The position numbers and the translations under genes are program-made. DNA of 64,000 bases from Symbiodinium natans (lineage: Eukaryota; Sar; Dinophyceae; Suessiales; Symbiodiniaceae), in NCBI GenBank assembly GCA_905221605.1, contig CAJNDS010002302.1, positions 560,022 to 624,021 on the forward strand, given 5' to 3'. The first letter of the stretch is position 1; the number at the start of each line of letters is the position of its first letter. This document shows, piece by piece, positions 31,901-42,800 of this stretch. The notes beneath the pieces were generated by a model. That model did not search any database. It saw nothing but the letters and a program-made list of their open reading frames with translations, and was not told the origin of the DNA.

Positions 31901-33380
31901 ATGGCACTGTTCCGGCATCCGCGGGAAGTGTTGGAGGCTTTCACCTGCTTTGCGGACGCGCCGCTAGAAGGGGTATCAAGGGCCGAAGTGCAGAAGGCCT
32001 ACGACGCCATTTTCTCGCTGCCCTTCTTCGCTGCGCTGCCAGAGGCGAAGTTGTTCCCAGCAGTGAAACGCTGGGCGCTGGAGTCCATGGACACGCCACC
32101 CGACGTGTCGCCACTGGCGCTGGGTGCGCAGCGGGAGCTCTCTGCACGACAGTGCAGGGGGTTGCTGGCCAATGCCATGCTCGGCAACTTGCAGGACTTG
32201 GAGGTTCATGGTACCTCTAGTATCCCAATCATAGCTGTACGTATAACCCAATCATAACCCGATTAGGGTGCTTAAGGGGCTTAGGGGTGGGTTATACTGA
32301 ATCACTGCACCTATAGTTGGGCCATGAGTGCCCTGAACCTCCCAGGACCTCATGTCAGACAGCAAGCGCCACCAGGGCGGATTGGACTTCTGGCGGCACG
32401 TCCGCACCGCCTCCTTGGAAGCGCCCGGCTGTGGTGTGGCGGCCCACAAGCAGGCATCCCTTCTCCTGTATTTTGCTGAAGCAATGCGCGAAGATGGGGG
32501 CGAGGACGAGCGCGTGGTGTGCTTCCACCGCCTGAAATGTCCGGACGTTGCAGAGATTCAGATGATGCTTTCCACAAACGCAGAGCCAGTAATGAAAGCT
32601 GAAGCTGAAGGTGCTGCACAGGTCCAGCTGCATGAAGCTGCCATGGAGGATGCAATCCATCTAGATAGAACCTGTCGGGCCTTCGTGAACTTCGCCAATG
32701 CCGAGTTTGGGTATGGGTGCTTCATCTCATCAGCGACCCAGGAAGAAATTCTGCAGATGTGCTGCCCGGAATTCAACGTGGGCCTTCTGTTTTTGGGGCG
32801 GATGGCTGACAATGAGGTCGTCAACGTGCATGGCTGCCGACGCTATACTAGCTACTCGGGCTATTTGGACACGTATCGATGCACAGGCCTGCTGCAAGCA
32901 AGCAGCCACCAGGAAGCGCCTGTCATCCACGACATTTTGACCATAGACGCTTGCATGCATCGGCACTTCGAAGAGCAGGAGCAGCTGCGTGACATAAGGA
33001 AGGCCTTCACCGCCTTCCAGGCGTATTCTACAATGCGCGGTCGAGAGGCTGATGGCCAGGTGCCGGCAATAGCCACTGGCCGTTGGGGCTGCGGTGCTTT
33101 CGGCGGACTGCCAGCACACAAATTCGTGCAGCAAGTGCTGGCTGGACGCCTTGCAGACGTCCGACTCTGTTTCTCCACTTTCGGGGAGCCTGCAGGCTGT
33201 GACAGGATGCTTGACCTTCTGCAGCAGGAACCTCGCGTCAGTGTGATGCGCACTTGGGATGTACTGCGCCGGCAAAAGCGAGGAGGTTTTGAAGACACCT
33301 TTCGTGCAGGGCTGGCTGCTGGATCACTACGAGCAGGCGCAGGCTACGAGATCCCAGAAGAAGTTGATCTGGATGTGTAG
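31901..33380 (+). CDS. PARG: Poly(ADP-ribose) glycohydrolase (PARG family), two exons
   Basis: Exons 31901-32203 and 32346-33380 join in phase 0 (445 residues). PARG cleaves the ribose-ribose bonds of poly(ADP-ribose) on proteins after DNA-damage or chromatin signalling. Exon 1 gives the helical N-domain, with [12 protein letters not shown] and the typical [15 protein letters not shown] segment. Exon 2 gives the macro-fold catalytic part: [20 protein letters not shown] followed by EEI, with the catalytic glutamate pair at residues 234-235, then [28 protein letters not shown], and [12 protein letters not shown] (about 344-355), a hallmark of the family. The usual GGG of the diphosphate loop reads GYG here, so activity needs testing. 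The length suits short PARGs. The ATG is in a good context (GCGCCATGG). The microsatellite ends about 50 bp upstream, so an upstream exon is possible. The stop is TAG at 33378. Confidence 0.88.
32204..32345 (+). mobile_element. PARG intron formed by an introner-like element
   Basis: The 142-nt intron (GT at 32204, AG at 32344-32345) has near-complementary ends: TTGGAGGTTCATGGTAC at the 5' junction and GTGCCCTGAACCTCCCA at the 3' junction. Its interior (AACCCAATCATAACCC, TTAAGGGGCTTA, GGTGGGTTATA, ATAGTTGGGC) is shared with the elements at 46791-46960 and 48792-48936. The intron is therefore essentially one mobile-type inverted-repeat unit. Confidence 0.7.
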
Positions 33381-34205
33381 CAAGTTGACCAGCGGTAATG
33401 TACAGGACTTTTGAGCAGGGCCTTGCTTTGTGGTGCAAAAATTGGCTGTTCATCCTGAATCTGTATCCAGGTCTCCAAAACTGTAAGCTGCTTGCAAGCG
33501 CCAGCGTGCCATCATTCTATCCTCCTTGGCTGGTTAGTGCTGTTAACGGTGCCAATGCAGGAAACACAGTCGGACAAGATGCTCATTGCCTGACTTCTTG
33601 TCGAGCAGACATGATGATGCTGTAGCACTGGCTCAGATACGGCTCCTGGCTTGTTGGAAACATTGTTGCAAGACATACAACATGCAGAGCGCACATGGAC
33701 CCATGAAGAAGATGTACTTCGAAGGCCATGTCAGATGTCCAGTTGATTTTGTTCAAATGTTCCCACATGGCAAGATCTCAGGCCATTTTTCAGTGAAGAT
33801 GCCGTCATTCACCTCAAACACTTTGAGAAGGCTGCGTAGGTCTATAGACGCCATGGCTTTCAAAGGGCAATTCACAGTGCTGGTGCTCTGGCTGATTGCC
33901 CAAGCAGGTCCGTATCCCGACTGCTGTGACTTGTAGGGTGTAGGGGTGTTTAACGATTTGGGACGTTAGGGTTTTGGGTATAGGGCCTGGAATCTCCGTA
34001 GTTCAATGCCTGAGGCCAGGAGCTGGGCCTAGGTGTCTTGCAATCTTTTCAGATACTCCTTGATGAGGGAACCGAAGCTCCCCATGTCCCGTAAACAGGG
34101 AAGATTCTCAACACGATAGCTGGGGGATGGACTTTCTTTTGGGTATGGGCTTTTGATACTGATAAGGGCCACGATGTTCTGGTTGTTGCTTTTGGTTGCT
34201 GCCGT
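33381..34205. other. PARG 3' flank, no gene recognised
   Basis: A plus frame at 33586-33936 is open but has no recognised domain; this is probably 3' UTR and spacer. Confidence 0.4.
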
Positions 34206-34207
34206 GT

Positions 34208-34236
34208 TGCTGTTCTTGTTACTCGAGAACTGATGA

Positions 34237-34270
<34 letters not shown>

Positions 34271-34325
34271 GGTGATGATGGTGGTGATGATGGTGGTGAT
34301 GATGGTGGTGATGGTGATGATGATT
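34208..34325 (+). repeat. (GAT)n/(GGT)n microsatellite
   Basis: Runs of GAT and GGT triplets, mixed as GATGGTGGT units, border the first telomeric-heptamer array. Confidence 0.9.
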
Positions 34326-34429
34326 GTTCTTCCTTATACCCTAAACCCTAAACCCTAAAACCCTAAACCCTAACCCTAAATCCTAAACCCTAAACCCTAA
34401 ACCCTAAACCCTAAACCCGTGCAATGAAA

Positions 34430-34990
34430 CATTCGCCACTCCAAAGCACCCCAGCAGCCTGTCTCCATTGCTTGGCACCGAAGAGTTTTCGGGTGCCGGA
34501 ATGGCTTCAACGCATTTGCCTCTCACCTTGCCCCCGCAAGGGTTTAGGGTTTTAGGGTTCAGGGTTTGAGGTTTAAGGTTCAGGGTTTGGGGTTTGGGGT
34601 TTCGGGTTTAGGGTTTAAGGTTGAAACTCTAAACTGCTCAGCTGACGGGCTCTTAGTTCCGCCAGGGCACGCTGATGGTATAAACCCTAAACCTTGCACA
34701 CTAAAGCCCACCCTCCTACATCGCCCATGTCTGGCCTCTAAACCCTAAATCCCACAGCCACTACCCTAAACCCTAAACCCTAAAGCCTAAAGCCTAAACC
34801 CTAAACCCTAAAGCCTAAACCCTAAACCCTAAACCCTAAACCCTAAACCCTAAACTTCGGCAGACAAGCTTTAAGCTGCAGGGGCACAGCCATCTCCGCG
34901 CCGCCGCCGCTTTGCGTTTTTTGATCCTTCGGGTCTGGGTGAAGTTTGGGTTTGGGGTTTGGGGTTTGGGGTTTAGGGTTTGGGGTTTAG
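34430..34990 (+). other. Two islands between heptamer arrays, coding status open
   Basis: Islands at 34425-34550 and 34858-34945 are open in more than one plus frame (for example HRRVFGCRNGFNAFASH) and may be further upstream exons of the cysteine-rich gene. I could not fix a frame. Confidence 0.2.
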
Positions 34991-35570
34991 GGTTTGGGGT
35001 TTAGGGTTTGGGGTTTAGGGTTTGGGGTTTTGGGTTTGGGGTTTTGGGCTTAAGGTTGGGCTTAGGGTACCGCTGCTTCAGGCTTCAGGTTTAAGTTGCT
35101 TTAGGGTTTTGGTTATTAAAGTTCAGGCTTTGTGGTTAAGTTAGGGTTATAGTTGGATTGGAAGTATGTACAGCTATAGCCGCGTTCGTAAACACAAGCA
35201 GAACTGATGAGACCTCAGTTTTTCCAGCCCAGGCTCCAAAATTCCCAGAACGCTTTTGGTTCCCTCTGGGTTTAGAAACTCCAGGGACCATCCCTTAGCT
35301 GGGGCTTATGCCTTAGATCATCTTAGGATCCTCAGTACCTTCAACCCGGAGCTCCCAAATTATGGAGGATTCTCGAGCTGTGGGGATAGCTCGGCGGGGA
35401 AGCTTGAAGCTCTTGGCCAAAATGGCCAACCCCAAAATTCCCTAGCTCCGAGCTCTAACGCCTGCGCCCTACGGCCCAACACGCCAAAGCCTAACGAGCT
35501 GGATGAAGCCTGCTCACCTCAGCAACTTGAGACCCCAAAATCTTCAACCCCCAAGACGTCGAACCCGAAG

Positions 35571-35728
35571 GCTCCCCATCACCATGGCCCACGCCGACGC
35601 CCTCGCCGTGGCCGACGCCGACGCCATCGCCGTGGCCGACGCCATCGCCGTGGCCGACGCCGTCCCCCTGGGATGACCGGAGGCGAAGCTTCGATGACCG
35701 ACGCCGCTATGTCCCGCCACTCCGCGCA
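35571..35728 (+). CDS. Candidate upstream exon, Pro/Trp-repeat segment
   Basis: The frame after the AG at 35569-35570 reads repeats of PTPSPW and then WDDRRRSFDDRRRYVPPLRA. Pro-rich PTPxPW linkers are common in dinoflagellate secreted proteins. It ends at GCA|GATTTAG, a GA donor, in phase 0. It probably belongs to the cysteine-rich gene starting downstream, but that link is inferred. Confidence 0.4.
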
Positions 35729-35879
35729 GATTTAGGCTTTGGGGGCTCGTTGAACCCAAAAGCCGGGTGGACCCTAAAGGCCAAAAGCATTCCTCGACAT
35801 TAGGGTTCGATATTACGGGAATGGCAGGGTTTGGGCCAGAATTCTAGCGGTCCTCGGAAGCAAGCATTCGGACCTTGAG

Positions 35880-35948
35880 GGGCCGGTAGAAGCCGACAAC
35901 GTTTGCGTGTTGCGTTTCGCTGCTGGCCTTTGCAAGCCAACCTTTACA
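35880..35948 (+). CDS. Candidate upstream exon with two cysteines
   Basis: After CTTGAG| the phase-0 frame reads GPVEADNVCVLRFAAGLCKP and continues to a possible GC donor after ACA. It matches the phase of the previous candidate exon. The exact end is uncertain. Confidence 0.35.
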
Positions 35949-36992
35949 GCAGATCCTAAATCCTAAGCCCTAAACCCTAAACTCTCCTAATGCCTAAACC
36001 CTAAGCTGAGCCGTGAAACCCCAAGTCCAACAGATTTTAACACCATGACCCCTGACGCAGGGTCGGGAGGGTCGGGAGAGAGCGTGAGCCTTCATGTGCA
36101 CCACCCTCCTGCTCTAAGCCAGGGGCCCCGGCACCCCTACGCGTCCAACCAAAAACCCTATACACGGGCAGAACCCAAACCTCTCAAACCTCTATGAATC
36201 TTTTTTTTGTTATCTCCCTTCAAACTTGGCTTTAAAGGCACAAAATGCTGAGTGTTTAGGGGTTCAGTCAGGGTTTTGGGGTTAGTGTTCCCGGTTTGGG
36301 GGTGGTCTGTTGGGCGAGAAGCTGGGCGTCATTTGCATCCATAGCCCTATAAACCCTAAACCCGAACCCTAAATCCTAAACCCCCAAACCTAAGAACTAA
36401 ACCCTAAGCCCTAAACACTACGTCTAAAGCCCCATAAGATGATCTGCGGACCTCCCGAAGCTTGAGACCCCTAAGCCCCAAGGTCTGAAAACATAACCCT
36501 CCAACCCCAAACCCTGAAACCTGTAAGGTACAGCTTAAAATGAGCATAAATCTCAGGCCAGCGCCTCCGCCCATCATTTGCAAATTTGCTCACTGCCTCC
36601 TTTGCCTTACGTCCGGCGCTGAGCCAGCCCTTATAGCAAAGTCTTCGTTTCCTTGGAGTTTGTACGTTTTCTAGGGCTTGAGGGTTTTAGGGCTTGTGGG
36701 TGTTCCTGCGGGTTTTTAGGGTTTAGTGCTTCAAACTTTTGGGGTTTGACGCTTTGCGTTTTTTGAGGTTTAGGACCTTTAGCTCACAACCTTTAGCCCA
36801 CGACCCTGAATCCCGAACCCTAAACGTGGCCGAAACCCTGAAGACTTCAGCCCAAAGTCCCAAATCCTCACCCCTCGAACCTAAAAGCCAACCCATGCTT
36901 TCAAAAAGAGCTCTGGAACTACGAGTTACGCGAGAACCTCCCGAAATAAAAGATATTCTTCCTTATAGGGATATTTACCTTTTTTTTTGCAG

Positions 36993-39757
36993 CAAATAGT
37001 AGGGAAGACTGGGGTAAATACTAAGATTCTGCCTGAATATGCCCTAACCTGCATACAGTGTCTTTCCAATGAGAATGCAGAGGCTCATTCGGATCTACTT
37101 AATGAGGAGCATGGGTATGTTCAGGTTCTAGAGATTGGGGCCTAGGAATGGGTATTTTGGGTAGCTTAAAAGCAAGCCTTCAGCACTGAACCCTAAACCC
37201 TAAACCCTAAACCCTAAACCCTAAACCCTAAACCCTAAACCCTAAACCCTAAACCCTAAACCCTAAACCCTAAACCCTAAACCCTAAACCCTAACCTAAA
37301 CCCTAAACCCTAAACCCTAAACCCTAAACCCTAAACCCTAAACCCTAAACCCTAAACCCTAAACCCTAAACCCTAAACCCTAAACCCTAAACCTTAAACC
37401 CAAACCCTAAACCCTAAACCCTAAACCCTAAACCCTCAAACCCTAAAACCCTAAAACCCTAAAACCCTAAAACCCCAACCCCAAAAGCCCAAAGCCCAGA
37501 GGCGCCCCTGAACCCCCAGATTCCCCAGAAGCGATGCCAGGGAATACAACTGCCTCCAGTGCGCAGCGGGCTACACCGTGACCGTGTGAAGAGTTTGTTC
37601 CCCCTGGTTCTTCGAGGGAATGAAGGAATGAGGGCCCTTTCTATACCCTTTCAGGGATTCTATAGGGCCCACATTCCCTCGTTCCCTAGAAAGCACCAGC
37701 CAGGTTGTCTTCAGGGTTTTTAAGAGGGTTTGGTGTTTCGGGTTGAAGGTTTCGGGGGCGCACCCTATGCCTTAAACCCTAAACCCTACACCCTAAACCC
37801 GTCAATCCCCTAGACCAATTGTGCGGCCCTCAGCACTTTGCCCTAAACCCTCAAACCCTACCCTTAAGCCTCAGACTCTAGACTCCTCAGTACGCCTCAA
37901 GCCCCGTGCAAACCCGGAACCCTAAACCCTAAACCCGAAACCCTAAACCCGGAACCCTAGAGGTCCAGACCATCGACCCGGTGGGGCCCGTAAACCTTAA
38001 ACCCTCAACCCTAGGGCGTTGGGTGACGGGCCGTTATTTTGGCAGCAGGGTTGAGGTTTAGGGTTTAGGGTTTAGGGTTTAGGGTTTAGGGTTTGGGGTT
38101 TGGGGTTTAGGGTTTAGGGGTTTAGGGTTTAGGGTTTAGGGGTTTAGGGTTGAGGGGTTGGAGCTTCATGATTCAGGGTTCTGCAGCTTAATGCTTTAAG
38201 GGGTTGGCGGGTATGCGGGGGCAATTGCCAGCGACCCTCATGCCGAATGACCCAAAACCCCACCCCACCCCAAACCCGCCCTAGCCTCCCTGTCGCAAAC
38301 CCCGAGCCCTGAAATCCCCAAACCCTAAACCAAACCCCAAACCCTAAACCCTAAACCCTAAACCCTAAACCCTAAACCCCTAAACCCTAAACCCTAAACC
38401 CTAAACCTTAAACCCTAAGCCCTAAACCCTAAACCCTAAACCCTCCGGCGTGCGCACGCTTGCATGTCGCAGCAGCCCAGACCCCTATAGAAGTCTCCAG
38501 CTGCGGGTTAGGCATCCTTCCTATTATGGTCTCTTATTCGTCTTTACTTGGAGGTTCAGGGTAACCCAATAGGGTTTAGGGTTTAGGGCTACGTGCAGTT
38601 GTAGCCCACTTAGATGCCCCATAAGTGCCCCAATAGGTTTATAATTAGGTTACAAGTACAGTTATACTTGCGTTACTAAGTACCTTGAATCTCCAAGTAA
38701 GTGTTTCCTGCCAGACTTGTCATCTCGACATTCCCGGCCTGGCAGGAATTATAAGTCAGGCGGCTGTGACAGCTGCGCGTCCCACTGCAAAAGGCGGGAG
38801 AGACTTGAGGTTTCAGGCTAGGTCAGTGCTCCAGGTCAACTTCAGAGGCATTCGCCAGAGAATTTAAGCGACGCTTTGCCTTCAGGTCATATGTGGGTAC
38901 CTAGGATTACTTTGGGTCTTCCTCTGAAGGCTTCCACAACAGCACGTGCCGCCCAGAACAGTCTGAGGAATATCCCTAAACCCCAAACCCTGTACAATAA
39001 ATTCCTGTCATCCTTAGTGGCTTGAGACCTTCGACGTGCGCGGCACAAGCAAGGGCCCAACAACTATGACAGTCATGAGAATGGCGGCCGTGACAACGAC
39101 AGGTCTTGTCAGCGTAGACAGAGTTAAGCCCAGACCTTGCGCCATGAGACGTGAAACCCTAGAACCCTGCAACTTAAAACCCGAAAGCCTTAAATCCCTA
39201 AAACCTATCGAACCCTGAACCTGAAATTCCTTGATCCGCCAGATGTGATCTTGGGGGAGCTGGATATTGCGATGAGAACCGGTGCGAGTCAGGCTTCGTT
39301 TGGGCCGCTTGGCTTGCAACCCTAAACCCTAAACCCTACACCCTAAACCCAAAACCCTCAACCCTAAACCCTAAACCCTAAACCCACTACCCGCTTGTAC
39401 ATAGGGTTCCAAGTACCCTAAAGAAGTTTGTGGCCATAGTTTCCCTACTTATGACCCTACTTACAAGTACCCATGAACCTAAACCCTAACCCTGAACCCT
39501 GAACCCGAACTCTAAACCCCTAACCCTAAACCCTATACCCCAAACCCTAAACCCTAAACCCTAAACCCTAAACCCTAAACCTTAAACCCTACTAAACCCT
39601 AAGAGAAGGTCAAGGACCCAGCGTCCAGAGTCGGCATGGGCGGCCAGTGCAAATCCTGCGCTCCGCACTGCCTCAACTGTACAGGTGCCTCGGGCTAGGG
39701 TACCTAATGGTTTCTTTAAATGTATACTCAGGGCATTTATATATATATATAGTATAC

Positions 39758-39800
<43 letters not shown>

Positions 39801-42800
39801 CATGTACATGTACATGTATATGTATATGTATATGTATATGAAAATGTATACGTAGATGTAGATGTATATGTATATTTATATGCATATGCATATGTATTAC
39901 TTTGAGGCTTAGGACTTAGGTTTGGGGTTTAGGGCTCAGGTTGTTAATTTTCATAATTGAGGCTGCCTTTTTCCGGAGCCCGGTTTTAGTTTTCGGCGCA
40001 AGTGCTAAGTGTGAACAGTTTCCAGAGCAGGCAAAGGGGAATTTGCAGTTGTTTTATTGATTTGCACGTTGTCTTCTTTGGCGCAAGTGTTTGAAGTGTT
40101 GCAGACAAGGCAAGCCATGCTGGTGATTCACAGGGTTTGATTTACCCTGACAACAGTTTAAGGACTGAAAGTCACACTTGGATCTCTGGCAGTTTAGTCG
40201 AAGCCGACCTGTTATTCTGTAGATGAGGTTTTCTCGATGGGTCCAAAGCATCGTTTAAATATTTGAGGAATGAACACAAAAAAATGTTGCCCATATAGAC
40301 AAGAATGCAATGCAACCCATCAAAGCATAATTCTAAACATGAAGCTGTGCAAGGAAAGATTTGCACACAACATCTAGAAAACAACATCAAACATCAGAAG
40401 CCTGAAAACAACAAGTTTCACTGGGAAGTAGAGAAGCCTATCTGGATGGGGGAGGAGGCGAAAGGAGGGGAGGGGATGGGATGGGAGGGGAGAAAACCAT
40501 TCAGAAACCAAATCAAAGACATCCCGCCGCATGGTTTTCCATTGTAGATTTACACGTCTGTTTTTGAAAACATGTGTTTTTCCCATGGTTTTTGTACAAT
40601 TTCAAGGACTTCGAAAAACATGCTCCGTTTGTACGGAGTTGTTAAAAACCTCGGGTTTTTGCACATTCATTGAGCGTCACATTACGAGTTGGAAGAAATG
40701 AGGTTGCGAGAAACAAAAATGCTGGCATTTACGGTGTTCTGGGGTTTTGCAGGCGCGAAATATCAGTGCTTTCTTCAAAACACGCGGAATATTCTGTCTT
40801 TTTGGCATTGTAAGCGTTGTTGGAGCATGTCTGGGTGGGATGGTTGCTAATATGTATGTAGTAGTGTCTCATGTTATGACAGGGGAAAAGTCTGCTATTA
40901 GTACAGCATACTCTTACCATTATGCAGTGTATATCTCATGCACAAGCACAGAATTCTTTTGTTGGCAAGCTCGAGGGCTCAGGGACTTCTCCAGCTCACG
41001 TGCCAAGCTGGCGCAGGCGTTTGCCTGTAGCTTCGGATGCTTTGGGGTGTCAATTGCTTTGCGATGTCGGAGTTTTTTTTGTGGGTAGGAGAGTTTCGAA
41101 CCCTACGCTTTAAATCTGAATACCGAAAGCCACAAGAGGTCGGGTGTAGTTTCGGGTTCAGGGTTCAGGGTTCAGGGTCTAGGCTTAGGTTAGACTTTTT
41201 TCAGGGTCTTTTTTCTGTGAGTTTGGGGCTGCACTTGTTTGGGATATCAGGGCTGCGCTTCGGGATATCAGGGCTGCACTGCTTCGGGACGTCGGCACGC
41301 AAGACAATGGACGTAACCACCCCCCCCGCCCCCGCCCACCCCGAAATGCAGATGTACGATTCGTGCGTTTTATCTGACGGTAGTCCATGCGGTAGCAAAA
41401 ACATGCACATCATGTAAACCTGGAAAATCCAGAAAATTCAAAGTCCGAAACATTCCAAAAGCACATCCCGGCAAGTACAGACCGCAAATACCTTCTCGGG
41501 TGAATGGGGGAGGGGGGAGGTTCGGCGATGGTGATGTGTAGGGTGTGGCCGGCAGACCGGAGATTTTCTTGTTGTGTTGAAAGGGCGGGGGCGGGAAGGG
41601 GGGGGGGGGGGGGGGGGCAGCGCGCGGCCTCCAACTCCACATCTTCTTCCACCCCCCCCCCCACCCGCCTCACAAAAAACAAAACAAAAAAAGAAACAAC
41701 AAAGATTGAAAAGACTCAAAGTCAAAAATGGAAAACATGAAAATATTGCAAGAATGAAAAATAGAAACCAACCACCACCTCTCCACACCCCTCCACGCCA
41801 CCACCACAAACATCTGAAAAAAACTCCAGAGAAAATCCTAAGCTCTGAAAAAATCCTAAAACAAAGCCTCAAAAAACCATGAAAACATAAATCCTGAAAA
41901 AAATAAAAACCTGAAATAGGGTTTAGGGTTTTAGGCTCCCGTCTGGGAAGCTTCAGTAGCTCAAGAACCTTATAAGCCCCAAACCCCAAACCCTAACGCA
42001 CCCCTCCTGAGGCCAAGGAAACCGTCAGGACTTCTTTCCCAATCGGAAGAGTTTATAGGGTTCCGGGATAAAACTTGAAAACCACAGCCCTAAACCCGAA
42101 ACCCAAAGCCTAAACCCTAAAAGTCTTTGAAGCCTCAAAAAGCCCTAAAAGCCCCACGAGCCCCGAAACCCCGAAAGACCCAACAAAAAATCCCCAAAAT
42201 CGCATTAAAAACGCCCCAGAATCACAAAGAATCCTAAACCTGGAGGTGCGGGACCCGATGCCTGCAACCCGGGCAAGTGCTCGCCGCGCTACACCAACAA
42301 CAGGTGCGCTAAAGGGTGCCTGGAGTTTTCTGGTAGTTCGAGGTTTAGGGTTTAGGGTTTAGGATTTAGGGTTTAGGGTTTAGGGTTTAGGGTTTAGGGT
42401 TAGGGGAGCTGTTCTAACCCCAGCCCAAATGTCCCCTAATGCCCTGAAAGTCTGAGCCTATTTCAAAACGCCTTCTTCTACAGTGCTTAGGCTGCCTCAC
42501 CTCTGAGCAATATTTACCCCGCAGCCTGCACGCGAAAGGGGGAGCAGGGTTTGGGGTTTACAGATATAGGGTTTGGTGTGTGCGGTTTTGGGGTTTGGGT
42601 TTTCGGTCCTTCGGATGTAGGTTTTCGGTTAAGGGTTTAGGTTTTGGAGTTCGGGAGTGTAGTATGGACATTCAAGTTGGTTGAACCTCAAACATCGAAA
42701 CCCTAAGCCCTTGACCCTGCTCGAGAAGCCCAACATCCTCAACCCTAAGCCCTAAGCCCTCAACCCTAAACTCCCTTCTTGAGCCCCAATGTAAGTGGCT

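Noticed and set aside
31498-32220. Long plus and minus frames of Tyr/Ile/Ser/Asp over the microsatellite
   Set aside because: They are translations of ATGT and ATATCT repeats; PARG exon 1 is in a different frame.
35256-35735. 159-codon plus ORF over the Arg-rich repeat
   Set aside because: The PTPSPW/DDRRR frame over the same bases is much more protein-like and ends at a plausible donor; the long ORF is a shadow.
40747-41088. Possible TM exon in the large intron
   Set aside because: A frame with a hydrophobic stretch exists, but the exons on either side join in phase without it and the base composition differs; kept only as a possibility.
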